Of a stretch of 64,000 nucleotides of DNA, positions 55,366-63,172 are shown one piece after another. The stretch is from the NCBI RefSeq assembly GCF_023231945.1, contig NZ_JAJLJH010000001.1:620001-684000 (forward strand). The letters run 5' to 3'. The notes under the pieces are model-generated. The model saw only the letters and a program-made list of their open reading frames with translations, made no database searches and was not told the origin of the DNA. How positions within the stretch are numbered: the first letter of the stretch is position 1; each line of letters opens with the position of its first letter. The position numbers and the translations under genes are program-made. This stretch comes from Scleromatobacter humisilvae. Its GTDB lineage: Bacteria > Pseudomonadota > Gammaproteobacteria > Burkholderiales > Burkholderiaceae_C.

Positions 55366-56868
55366 ATGAACACGCTTGCGATCGCGATGATCAAGAACGA
55401 GGCCGACATCGTCGAGGCCTTCGTGCGCCACAACCTCGCGCTGCTGGACCTGATGGTCGTGATCGACAACGGCTCGACCGACGGCACGCGCGAGATCCTC
55501 ACCTCGCTGCAGCGCGAGGGCCTGCCGCTGGTGGTGTTCGACGATCCGATCTTCGGCTACTACCAGTCCGAGAAGGTCACGCACGTCTACCGCAAGGTGG
55601 TGCCGGTGTTCAATCCGGAGCTGGTCTGGTTCCTCGATGCCGACGAGTTCATCCACGCGCCCTCGCGCGCCGCGCTCGATGCCGCGTTCGCGGTGGTGCC
55701 GGCCGGCGATGCGGTGCTGCTGCCGTGGCGCACGCACCTGCCCGACGTCGAAGTCGACCCGGCCCGCGTGCTGGCCGACCCGCTGGGCGCGATGCCCGAC
55801 CGGCGCCGCCGCGAGGAGCCGACCTACTTCAAGGTCGTCGTGCGGCGCGACCCGCGCGACGACGCGCGCCTGGTGATCGAGCAGGGCAACCACCACGTCC
55901 ACTTCACCGACCGCACGCGTCCGACGACGCACGTGATGGACGGCGTCGCCGTCGCCCACCTGCCGGTGCGCAGCGTCGAGCAGCTCTCGGCCAAGGTGAT
56001 CAACGGCTGGCAGGCCTATCTCGTGAAGAACCGCCACGCCGAGGTGCCGACCGCCGGCTTCCAGTGGCAGCAGCTGTACGAGCGCGTCGTGTACGGCCAG
56101 GGCATCGATGCCGCCACGCTGACGACCGTCGCGCTCGATTACGCGCAGCCCGCGCGCGCCGGCCGCAACCGCGCCGACGACGCGGTGCGCGACGCGGTGC
56201 CCTCGCGCTACGGCCCGTTGCGCTACCTGCACCTCGCGCGCACGAACCTGCTCGCGAAGATCGCGATGAACATGGAGTCCTACATCCTCAACGGCGACGG
56301 CACGTGGAAGCCGGACACCGACGAGACCGCCGCCCCGCGCCGCGACATCGCCGGCCTGCTGGAGGTGCTGCGCCAGTCCGACGCCGTGCGCCTCGCCGGC
56401 GCGGCGGGCAGCGACGGCCCGCGCTGGGTCGAGGAGCTGACGCTGGCCAACCCGGGCTGGCAGCGCGTGGCCAACGACGACGCCGACCTGCTGCTCGCGG
56501 CCGACATGCCCGCCGCGAAGTTCGCCGCGCTCGCGCGCGAGGGCGCGAGCCATCCCGCGCGCCGCATCGTCTGGTGGGCACCGAAGCCGACCGCGCCGTC
56601 CGAGCTCGACGCGACGCTCGCGGCCTGGTACGACGCCGGCTGGGAGCCGCACATGCTCGAGACCCTGGGCTACCGCGCGCTGTCGGCCTTCCCCGAGCTG
56701 CGTGCAGGCGCCGTCGTGCTGCAGCGCGCCGACGCGACGCGGCGCGAACGCGCCCTCGCGATCCGCGCCGCGCTGTGCGGCATGGGCGACGCCGCGCGTC
56801 CTGCCGCGACGCCGGTACCCAAGCGCGTGCTGCACCCGATGCAGGACATGGAACTGCTCGCCGCCTGA
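55366..56868 (+). CDS. GT2/GT92-like glycosyltransferase
   Basis: 500 residues. The first 280 show the GT-A family start AIAMIKNEADIVEAFVRHNL, MVVIDNGSTDGTREILTSLQ and WFLDADEFIH with the D-x-D metal site, then a GT92-like HHVHFTDRTRPTTHVMDGVA. The C-terminal 200 residues form an extra domain ending in KRVLHPMQDMELLA that I do not recognise. Lies 28 bases after the GT/MT fusion, same strand. Confidence 0.88.
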   Translation: MNTLAIAMIKNEADIVEAFVRHNLALLDLMVVIDNGSTDGTREILTSLQREGLPLVVFDDPIFGYYQSEKVTHVYRKVVPVFNPELVWFLDADEFIHAPSRAALDAAFAVVPAGDAVLLPWRTHLPDVEVDPARVLADPLGAMPDRRRREEPTYFKVVVRRDPRDDARLVIEQGNHHVHFTDRTRPTTHVMDGVAVAHLPVRSVEQLSAKVINGWQAYLVKNRHAEVPTAGFQWQQLYERVVYGQGIDAATLTTVALDYAQPARAGRNRADDAVRDAVPSRYGPLRYLHLARTNLLAKIAMNMESYILNGDGTWKPDTDETAAPRRDIAGLLEVLRQSDAVRLAGAAGSDGPRWVEELTLANPGWQRVANDDADLLLAADMPAAKFAALAREGASHPARRIVWWAPKPTAPSELDATLAAWYDAGWEPHMLETLGYRALSAFPELRAGAVVLQRADATRRERALAIRAALCGMGDAARPAATPVPKRVLHPMQDMELLAA

Positions 56869-56888
56869 ACCCGCACGCCGAGACCGAC

Positions 56889-57851
56889 ATGCATCCCCTG
56901 ACTCCGCTCCTCGCCCTGCCCGCACAAGCCTTCCTGGCCCCGCACACGCTGGAACAGCGGCTCGCGCTCGCGATGAGCACGCTGAACCAGCGCGTCTTCA
57001 GCCACGACGCCGCGAGCGCCTGGCTGGCCTGGATCGGCGCGCATGGCCGCGAGCTGACGCCCGAGCAGGTCGAGCAGCTGATGCGCGAGGTATTGCTGAT
57101 GTCGCCGCTGCATCCGCAGGCCGAGACGATCTACGCCGCGCTGATGCGCCCGTCCGAACCGCTGCCCGCCGGCGGCCGCGTCGTCTTCATGGTGACCAGC
57201 TGCCGCAAGTACTTCCGCCAGGCCGAGCGCGTGCAGGCCGCCCTGCGCGCGCGCGGCGCGACGGCCTGCATCGTCATCGGCGACCCCGGCCTGCGCGTGC
57301 CGCACTGGGACGGCGACACCTGCACGCTGCCGGTCGAGGACAACTACGAGACGCTGCCGCTGAAGGTCGCCGCCGGCGTCAACGCGCTGGTGCAGCGCTT
57401 CGGCGCGATCGCCGTCGTCAAGATCGACGACGACTGCCAGCTGACCGAACGCTTCGCGCCCGAGCGCTTCCTGCAGCTCTCGCGCCAGCACGACTACGTC
57501 GGCATGCTCGCGGTCAACCCGCACCTGTGCCGCTTCTGGCACTTCGGCAAGACCTCGAAGCCGATGGGCCCGTACTCGCGCCGCCACCACGGCGCCTGGG
57601 CCGGCGGCGCCTGCTACCTGCTCGGGCCGCGCGCGGCCGCGCTGGTCGCGAGCGAATACGCGCACTACCCGGCCGAGATCGGCGACGAGTACTACGAGGA
57701 CAAGGCGATCGGCGACTTCATGCGCCGCCAGGGCGTCGCGTTGACGACGATCCGGCATGCCGAGTGGGGTATCACGTTCGATACGACCGAGCGCTTCGTG
57801 GCGCCGGTGCTGAGGGACACGGTCACCTTCGACGAAGTCCCGGCGGGCTGA
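56889..57851 (+). CDS. GT31-like glycosyltransferase with D-D-D motif
   Basis: From ATG 56889 (MHPLTPLLALPAQAFLAPHT), 320 residues. The second half resembles galactosyltransferase-family GT-A enzymes: VVFMVTSCRKYFRQAERVQA, ALRARGATACIVIGD, VVKIDDDCQL (metal-binding acidic run), GAWAGGACYLLGPRAAALVA and EYYEDKAIGDF. The first 90 residues are helical. A role in the same surface or flagellin glycan is inferred. Its end overlaps the convergent PEP-CTERM gene by 29 bases. Confidence 0.8.
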   Translation: MHPLTPLLALPAQAFLAPHTLEQRLALAMSTLNQRVFSHDAASAWLAWIGAHGRELTPEQVEQLMREVLLMSPLHPQAETIYAALMRPSEPLPAGGRVVFMVTSCRKYFRQAERVQAALRARGATACIVIGDPGLRVPHWDGDTCTLPVEDNYETLPLKVAAGVNALVQRFGAIAVVKIDDDCQLTERFAPERFLQLSRQHDYVGMLAVNPHLCRFWHFGKTSKPMGPYSRRHHGAWAGGACYLLGPRAAALVASEYAHYPAEIGDEYYEDKAIGDFMRRQGVALTTIRHAEWGITFDTTERFVAPVLRDTVTFDEVPAG

Positions 57852-58542
57852 GCGCACGACGCCGGCCCGCCAGCACTGTGGCGAGCAGCCCCAGTCCGAG
57901 CAGCGCGGCCGTGGATGGCTCGGGCACCGGCAGGAACTCGATCTGGTCGATCGCCAGCCCCGGCGGGTTCGGCGCCGTCTGCAGGTCGGTGATCTGCAGG
58001 TTGACGACTTGGCCGGCGAAGGCCGACACGTCGCCGGTCCATTCGCCCGAGTAGCCCATCATGTCCTCGGTATAGGTCGGGCTCGTCGGATCGAGACCCA
58101 CCGGCTGCATCGCGATGCCCGTGCCGTCGAGCGTCACCTCGAACAGGTAGCTGCTGCTCAGCAGCTCGATGGTGGTCACCTGCGGACCCAGCCGGCCCGT
58201 CTGCGAGATCTCGGCGTAGACGAACGGCCCGCGGGGTTCGTCCTCGTGGAACGTGCCGCTCTTCAGGCCGAATCCATACGGGCCGGACGCGCTGCCGAAG
58301 GGCGACAGCAGCAGCACGTACGACTGGCTGTAGCCGGCGTTGGGAAACCAGGAGACGTAGCTCGTGCTGTCGCCGTCGGAGTGGCTCCATCCGGGAGCGG
58401 CCTCGTTCCACGGCATGAAGCTCGTGCTGCCGGGCGGGAGGGGCACGTTCGCGGCGTCGAAATCGAGATCGACGAAGGCCTGGGCCGCGGCGCTCGTCGC
58501 AAGGCAGGCCAGCACGGCAGCAACGGATGCGGCAATTCTCAT
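57823..58542 (-). CDS. PEP-CTERM surface protein
   Basis: The ATG at 58540-58542 (MRIAASVAAVLACLATSAAA) opens a signal peptide. The 239-residue protein has a beta-rich mature domain (FVDLDFDAANVPLPPGSTSF, SGPYGFGLKSGTF) and the sorting tail VPEPSTAALLGLGLLATVLA followed by GRRRALSP. PEP-CTERM proteins are processed by an exosortase and displayed on the surface or released with exopolysaccharide. The exosortase is elsewhere. Upstream, no promoter comparable to that of the next PEP-CTERM gene was seen. Confidence 0.9.
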   Translation of the reverse strand: MRIAASVAAVLACLATSAAAQAFVDLDFDAANVPLPPGSTSFMPWNEAAPGWSHSDGDSTSYVSWFPNAGYSQSYVLLLSPFGSASGPYGFGLKSGTFHEDEPRGPFVYAEISQTGRLGPQVTTIELLSSSYLFEVTLDGTGIAMQPVGLDPTSPTYTEDMMGYSGEWTGDVSAFAGQVVNLQITDLQTAPNPPGLAIDQIEFLPVPEPSTAALLGLGLLATVLAGRRRALSPPGLRRR

Positions 58543-58876
58543 GGTTCGACTCCCGGCGGCGACTCGTCGATCCTCTGCCGCGCGAGCGACGATGTCAATG
58601 AACAGCTGCTGCCGAGCTACGGCGCGGGACAGCCCGGGCGCCCGAACAGCGCGATCGGGAACGTCACCGCCCAGGCGCAGGCCAGGCCGAAGAGAAGCGG
58701 GATGCCGACGGTGCGCAGCGCGCGTGCATTCATGGGCTGCCGGTGGCTCGTGGAGAAGATCCGCTGGATCGCGTGCCGGCGATTGTGGGCCTTCGGCGAC
58801 GCTCGCCGCCCGGATGCGACAAGGCCCGGCATCGCGTGATGCCGGGCCTCGGAATGCAGGCGAATGCGCCGGAACG
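58543..58876. other. Interval between two PEP-CTERM genes
   Basis: This 334-base gap holds the 5-prime region of the left PEP-CTERM gene and, at its right end, the terminator of the right one. A 38-codon minus-strand frame (58617-58733, MNARALRTVGIPLLFGLACA) could encode one membrane helix but lacks a ribosome binding site. Nothing else was identified. Confidence 0.5.
58822..58849 (-). terminator. Terminator hairpin after the right PEP-CTERM gene
   Basis: AGGCCCGGCATC and GATGCCGGGCCT are perfect complements around a four-base loop, 28 bases after the stop on the minus strand. The following bases are TTGTCGC rather than a T run. Confidence 0.8.
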
Positions 58877-59527
58877 TCAGGCTTGGCGGCGCAGCCTCGA
58901 CGCGCCCGCGCACAGGGCCAGCGCGACAACCGCGAGCGGCACAGAGCCCGGTTCCGGCACCGTGCCGCCGGTGCTGCTCAGAGCGATGTTCTCGGAGTAC
59001 AGGTTGCCGACCTTCTTCGTGTCGCCCGCATTGGCCAGCCACGCGATCTGCAGGTGCGGCCCGAGCGAGCTGGTGATGGCCAGCGGCGCCGAGAAATCGA
59101 TCGTGTAGGTCAGGTCCATCGGCATCGGATTGACCGGGAAGTCCGGGCTGATGTTGAAGCAGATGCCGCCGGGAGGCGATCCACCGCCCGTGCACATGTC
59201 ATTGGCGCCCGACAACTGATCGTTGACGCCCGCCAGATTGACGGCCCCGGGTCCGTTGACCTTCGCGGTGACCGTGGAGAAGTTCAGGCCCAGGTCCTTC
59301 AGGTCGAAGGCGCCCAGGTATTTCGCCGTCGACCAGTCGCCACCCAGCGTTCCGCTGATGTTGAACGTCAAGGTGTCGGCGTCGACCTGCGTGAACGTGA
59401 ACGTGATGCCCTGGAAGGGCGCGCTCTCGTAGACGCTCACCGGGCCGGCCCACGCGCTCGACGCGCCAGCCAGGGTGAGCACGACCGCGACCGCGCTCGA
59501 CGCGGCCAGCGAAGCAATGCTTTTCAT
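58877..59527 (-). CDS. PEP-CTERM surface protein with sigma-54 promoter
   Basis: The ATG at 59525-59527 has GGAGGG six bases upstream. The 216-residue product has a signal peptide (SSAVAVVLTLAGASSAWAGP), a beta-rich domain (QGITFTFTQVDADTLTFNIS, KYLGAFDLKDLGLNFSTVTA) and the tail VPEPGSVPLAVVALALCAGA followed by SRLRRQA. The clear GG-N10-GC promoter 40-55 bases upstream and an upstream TGTC/GACA palindrome fit the RpoN-PrsK/PrsR control known for PEP-CTERM genes. Confidence 0.92.
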   Translation of the reverse strand: MKSIASLAASSAVAVVLTLAGASSAWAGPVSVYESAPFQGITFTFTQVDADTLTFNISGTLGGDWSTAKYLGAFDLKDLGLNFSTVTAKVNGPGAVNLAGVNDQLSGANDMCTGGGSPPGGICFNISPDFPVNPMPMDLTYTIDFSAPLAITSSLGPHLQIAWLANAGDTKKVGNLYSENIALSSTGGTVPEPGSVPLAVVALALCAGASRLRRQA

Positions 59528-59565
59528 GTTGTCCCTCCAGCCCCTGTGTCGGGGCAAGGGAGATA

Positions 59566-59581
59566 AGCAATTGTCGAGCCA
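59566..59581 (-). promoter_or_regulatory. Sigma-54 (RpoN) -24/-12 promoter
   Basis: On the minus strand TGGCTCG, four bases, TTGCT: the GG and GC doublets are exactly 10 bases apart and the match to TGGCACG-N4-TTGCW is nearly complete. A start about 12 bases downstream would leave a leader of about 28 bases before the PEP-CTERM gene. Confidence 0.8.
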
Positions 59582-59643
59582 GTACCGCAACTTGTTGATT
59601 CACAAAGGGATTGACAATTCCGGCCGCGCCGAACCGCACCGTG

Positions 59644-59660
59644 TGTCAACATTTCCGACA
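59644..59660. promoter_or_regulatory. TGTC-N9-GACA palindrome, candidate enhancer
   Basis: A palindrome TGTC-N9-GACA about 65 bases upstream of the sigma-54 promoter, at the distance expected for an activator (PrsR-like) site. A single copy is clear; partial TTGTCAAT sequences lie between. Confidence 0.5.
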
Positions 59661-59691
59661 GCCGCGGCCTGAACTGACGGCGCCAAAGCAA

Positions 59692-59723
59692 CAAGGCCCG
59701 ACGTCTCGCGACGCCGGGCCTTG
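59692..59723 (-). terminator. Terminator hairpin after the GT29-methyltransferase gene
   Basis: CAAGGCCCGACGTC and GACGCCGGGCCTTG pair over 14 bases with one mismatch around a four-base loop, 18 bases beyond the stop on the minus strand. Its sequence resembles the terminator at 58822-58849. Confidence 0.8.
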
Positions 59724-59741
59724 CTGGCGAGCGCAGGCGAA

Positions 59742-61901
59742 TCAGTTCCCGCGCACCGACTCCAGCAGGCGCGCCGCATCCGCGTGCTGGCCGCAGCGGA
59801 TCTGCGAGATCACCACGCCTTCGAGCGCGTCGTGATCGGCGCCGTCGGTGGACAGCAGCGCGCCGTAGAGATCCATCGCGCGGTCGGGGTGGCCAAGGTC
59901 GAGGCTCATCTGCGCGAGCACGCGCAGCATCTCGCGGTCGTCGCGGGCGCGCGTGAGGCGCGCGCGCCAGGTCGGGTTGGCCATCGCCTGCTCGCCGGCG
60001 GCGGCGGTCGTGGCCTCCAGGCCCTCGACGACGATGGTCGCGGTCGCGGTCGTGGCACTGGGCGCGTCGATGGCCACCGGTTGCGCGACCGGCTGCGGCG
60101 CGGGCTTCGCGGCGAAGGCGCTGTCGCGGATCCGCGCGTGCTCGGGGTTGACCAACACCAGCATGATCGTCGCGAGATCCGGGCTGCCGTCGTTGCTGCG
60201 CGTGTGCGTGCCGGCGGCCAGCGTGAAGCCTTCGCGCTCGAACAGCGCGCTCAGCTCGGCCAGCGTCCACTCGCGGATGTGCGCGGGGTTGGGCGGCGGA
60301 CCCATGTGCGCCTTGCCCCAGGTGCGCTCGCGGTCGGGCGTCGACAGCACCAGCGCGGGCGCGTGCCTGAGCAGTTCGCGCAGCGCGTTCATCAGGCTGC
60401 GCGGGTCGACCAGGTGCTCGATGACGTCGGAGCAGATCACCACCGAGTTCTGCAGCACGCGGCCCGGCAGCGGCAGCATGGCGATGTCCTCGAAGTCGGC
60501 CTCGAGGAACGTGCCGAACGGGAACTTCGAGCGGCAGTGCTCCATGTTGCCGCCGTAGTCGATGCCGATCAGCTTGAACTCGGGATGCAGCACGCTCAGC
60601 TTGCGCGCCTGGCCGCAGCCGATGTCGATCAGCGTGTCGCACGCGAGCGAGCGCGCGATCTCGGCGGCGGTCGGGTAGACGTCGGGCTGCCACGTGAGGC
60701 CGTCGTCGGCGACGTCGGCGTAGTAGACGGGCTTGGCACGCGACACGTAGGCCGCGGGCAGGTCGAAGCGATCCGCGGCGCGCGCCGCCTTCGCCGGACG
60801 CGGTGCATCGGCGGCGCGGCGGTTGCCGGCCAGCATCACCTGGCCGACGTCCAGGCCGTTGATCAGCTGCACGTCGAAGTGCTCGGAGAACAGGTCGCGC
60901 CACCATTCGACGGAGCGCACGGTCAGGTGCAGGTTCTCGCCCTGGGGGCCCAGCAGGCCGCTCAGGCGCGTCGACACCGACACCAGGATGGAATCGGCCA
61001 GGCGCGCGGCCTCGCGCAGCACGACGCGGATGTCGTTCTCGGTCAGGTGCTCCAGCACGTCGACCGAGACGAAGCGATCGAACTTCTGCGTCAGGCCCGC
61101 GAGCGTGATGCAGTCGCCGTTGATCTTGCTGCGCACCGGGATGCGGTCGAAGGCGACCTTGGACACCTCGAGCGCCGTGACCTGGTTGCCTTGCTTCTGC
61201 ATGAAGGCCGACAGGTCGCCGTTGCCCGCGCCGAATTCGAGGATGGACTCGCCCTCGATCACGCAACCCAGCTGGCGATACAGCGCCAGGCCTTCGTTGA
61301 CGTTGTAGCCGGCGTGCTCGGCGTGGCAGAAGTTGTACAGGCTCGCGTAGTCGTAGCTCTGGCCGTAGAACACGGCGCCGGGCAGGCCCAGCAGCACGTC
61401 GCGCTCGACGCCGCTGTGCGTGGTGGCGTTCTTCACGCCCGGGTTCCAGTAGTGGCCGCTCACGAAGCCGTCGAAGCCGAACAGGCTGAACTGCAGGCCC
61501 AGGTGGCTGCACAGCGCGGCGAGCGCCAGGCCGGTGGACGGGTTGGGCACGCCCGGCACCAGCGCGTGGACGTCGGTGGCGGCGCAGATCAGCTGGAAGC
61601 CGCTGCGCTGCTCGAAGTCGGCGACGGCGGCGGACTCGCGCGAGTCGCGGGTGAACGGCGAGAACTCGCCGACCTGGCCGCGCGGCTCGATGTCGCTCCA
61701 GCCCGACGTGCAGCGCAGCGTGGTGCGGCTGCCGACGACGGCCTCGAAGCCGGCCAGCTGGTAGTTGTTGAGGCGAATGACGCTCGCGTGGTGATCGATC
61801 GCCGCGCCCATCGCGCCGGCGGGGATGCCATTGCCGACGATGGCGATCGGCTGCGGCAGGGCCTGCAGCAGCTCTTCAGTGCACGAAAACTTTTGGCTCA
61901 T
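59742..61901 (-). CDS. GT29-like glycosyltransferase fused to two methyltransferase domains
   Basis: 719 residues in four parts. 1-200: a sialyltransferase (GT29)-like domain with PIAIVGNGIPAGAMGAAIDH and VIRLNNYQLAGFEAVVGSRT. About 215-345: a first methyltransferase (SILEFGAGNGDLSAFMQKQG, FDRFVSVDVLEHLTENDIRV). About 415-565: a second methyltransferase (DTLIDIGCGQARKLSVLHPE, VVICSDVIEHLVDPRSLMNA). 640-719: a short helical TPR-like end (MLRVLAQMSLDLGHPDRAMD). The combination suggests transfer and methylation of a surface or flagellar sugar, for example a nonulosonic acid. It is transcribed alone. Confidence 0.85.
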   Translation of the reverse strand: MSQKFSCTEELLQALPQPIAIVGNGIPAGAMGAAIDHHASVIRLNNYQLAGFEAVVGSRTTLRCTSGWSDIEPRGQVGEFSPFTRDSRESAAVADFEQRSGFQLICAATDVHALVPGVPNPSTGLALAALCSHLGLQFSLFGFDGFVSGHYWNPGVKNATTHSGVERDVLLGLPGAVFYGQSYDYASLYNFCHAEHAGYNVNEGLALYRQLGCVIEGESILEFGAGNGDLSAFMQKQGNQVTALEVSKVAFDRIPVRSKINGDCITLAGLTQKFDRFVSVDVLEHLTENDIRVVLREAARLADSILVSVSTRLSGLLGPQGENLHLTVRSVEWWRDLFSEHFDVQLINGLDVGQVMLAGNRRAADAPRPAKAARAADRFDLPAAYVSRAKPVYYADVADDGLTWQPDVYPTAAEIARSLACDTLIDIGCGQARKLSVLHPEFKLIGIDYGGNMEHCRSKFPFGTFLEADFEDIAMLPLPGRVLQNSVVICSDVIEHLVDPRSLMNALRELLRHAPALVLSTPDRERTWGKAHMGPPPNPAHIREWTLAELSALFEREGFTLAAGTHTRSNDGSPDLATIMLVLVNPEHARIRDSAFAAKPAPQPVAQPVAIDAPSATTATATIVVEGLEATTAAAGEQAMANPTWRARLTRARDDREMLRVLAQMSLDLGHPDRAMDLYGALLSTDGADHDALEGVVISQIRCGQHADAARLLESVRGN

Positions 61902-62048
61902 GGGCGCTCCGGTTCAATGGGCCGGCGACCGACGGACGGTCGCCATGGGAATACGCCCATGCTATGAGCGCCCATCGTTGCCCGAAGCGGGAAGAAATGC
62001 GGTGTTTTCCGGGCTTTCCTGCGCCTTCAGTCCGCGTCCGCCCGGTCG

Positions 62049-62324
62049 TCAGACCAGTTGCATCTGCGCGTGCAGCGCCATCGCCCGCAGCACGTTCTGC
62101 TCGCGCTCGGTCAGGCGGCGCCGCTTCATGTTTAGCAGCAGCAGCCTGGCCTGCGTGCCATCCGGGGCCTGGAAAGCCTCGGAGCCCACGACGTGGAAGC
62201 CGGACTGGTCGGGCGCCGCGAGGCTGGCCGCGATCGCGTCGCCGGTCACGATGCGCGCCGCGTCGACGTTGCACATCTTGGCAACGTCCATCAGCAGGAA
62301 TCCGATATCGTCGAACTGTGCCAT
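62049..62324 (-). CDS. Short GAF-like protein
   Basis: The ATG at 62322-62324 (MAQFDDIGFLLMDVAKMCNV) gives 91 residues. The C-terminal RRRLTEREQNVLRAMALHAQ reads like the last helix of GAF domains, and the rest could be a truncated GAF or PAS-like fold. No partner domain is attached. It lies 147 bases from the glycosyltransferase start and 29 bases after the lipoprotein stop on the same strand. Function unknown. Confidence 0.65.
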   Translation of the reverse strand: MAQFDDIGFLLMDVAKMCNVDAARIVTGDAIAASLAAPDQSGFHVVGSEAFQAPDGTQARLLLLNMKRRRLTEREQNVLRAMALHAQMQLV

Positions 62325-62353
62325 GTTGGGCTCCCTCTTCCCGACCGCCCGGC

Positions 62354-63172
62354 TCAATACGCCGATGCGACCTGTGTTGCGCTGCTTGCGACAGCGTCGA
62401 GTGCGTAGACGCCGGCGGTGCTGGAGACCGCCTTGCAGACGTCCAGGCTGCGGAACGACGCCGTCACCTGGCCCTGCGCCACGGTGATCGTCGGTGCCAG
62501 CGGCAAGCCGCCGTCGGCGGCGGCCGGCACGGCCAGCGCGACCTCCTGCCTGCCGGCCGCGACCACGGCATTGGCCAGCGGCGTGGCGGCGTCGTCGGCG
62601 ACGAGCAGCAGGCGGATCTGGCGGTAGGTGCCATCGGGCAGCGTCGAGAAGTCCAGCGGCAGCGCGCTACCGGCAGCGAGCTGCAGCAGGTCGGTGCGCA
62701 CCGGCGCGGCCACGGCCACGTCGACCCAGCCCGGGCTGCCGGCGTCGGCCGCGCCGTCGGCGTTGACGCGCGCGCCGGCGATCGTGACGTTGACGCTCTG
62801 CAGGCCGCACGCGTGCGCCACGTTGACCGACTCGATGCCGCTGCCGCCGATGCCGCCCACGCTCAGCGTGTTGGCGCCGCTGCCACCGATCCCGCCGACA
62901 CTCTGCGTGTTGGCGCCGCTGCCACCGATCCCGCCGACGCTCAGCGTGTTGGCGCCGCTGCCACCGATCCCGCCGACGCTCAGCGTGTTCGCGCCGCTGC
63001 CGCCGATCCCGCCGACGCTCAGGGTGTTGGCGCCGCTGCCGCCGATCCCCCCGACGCTGGCCGATTGCTGCTGGGTGGCAACGTTGTCTTCGGTGGCGTC
63101 ACCGCCTCCGCAGGCGGTGAGAAACGAGAGCGTGGCCAGGGCCGCGGCCGAGAAGAGGATCCTGCTGGTCAT
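62354..63172 (-). CDS. DUF4382-like lipoprotein with 13-residue Gly repeats
   Basis: A 272-residue lipoprotein with lipobox LTAC (Cys21). Residues 39-116 are six repeats of 13 residues built on SVGGIGGSGANTL (the last ends in ESV). A beta-rich domain follows (VDVAVAAPVRTDLLQLAAGS, LPDGTYRQIRLLLVADD) that matches DUF4382. The GGIGGSG repeats resemble the linkers of DUF5666-type proteins found beside DUF6502 genes. Four bases overlap the DUF6502 stop, so the two are coupled. Outer-membrane location is inferred. Confidence 0.85.
   Translation of the reverse strand: MTSRILFSAAALATLSFLTACGGGDATEDNVATQQQSASVGGIGGSGANTLSVGGIGGSGANTLSVGGIGGSGANTLSVGGIGGSGANTQSVGGIGGSGANTLSVGGIGGSGIESVNVAHACGLQSVNVTIAGARVNADGAADAGSPGWVDVAVAAPVRTDLLQLAAGSALPLDFSTLPDGTYRQIRLLLVADDAATPLANAVVAAGRQEVALAVPAAADGGLPLAPTITVAQGQVTASFRSLDVCKAVSSTAGVYALDAVASSATQVASAY
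62825..63058 (-). repeat. 39-bp in-frame tandem repeat, six copies
   Basis: Six head-to-tail 39-base units encode the SVGGIGGSGANTL repeats of the lipoprotein. Most differences between units are third-position changes (for example CCACCG/CCGCCG), so the array is old enough to have drifted yet kept its protein sequence. Copy number could vary by slippage. Confidence 0.9.

Noticed and set aside
58617-58733. 38-codon minus-strand ORF with one hydrophobic stretch
   Set aside because: No ribosome binding site and no recognisable partner; could be chance, so not listed as a gene.
62825-63058. CRISPR-like array suggested by regular 39-bp repeats
   Set aside because: Units are in-frame coding repeats with no spacers between them; this is a protein tandem repeat.
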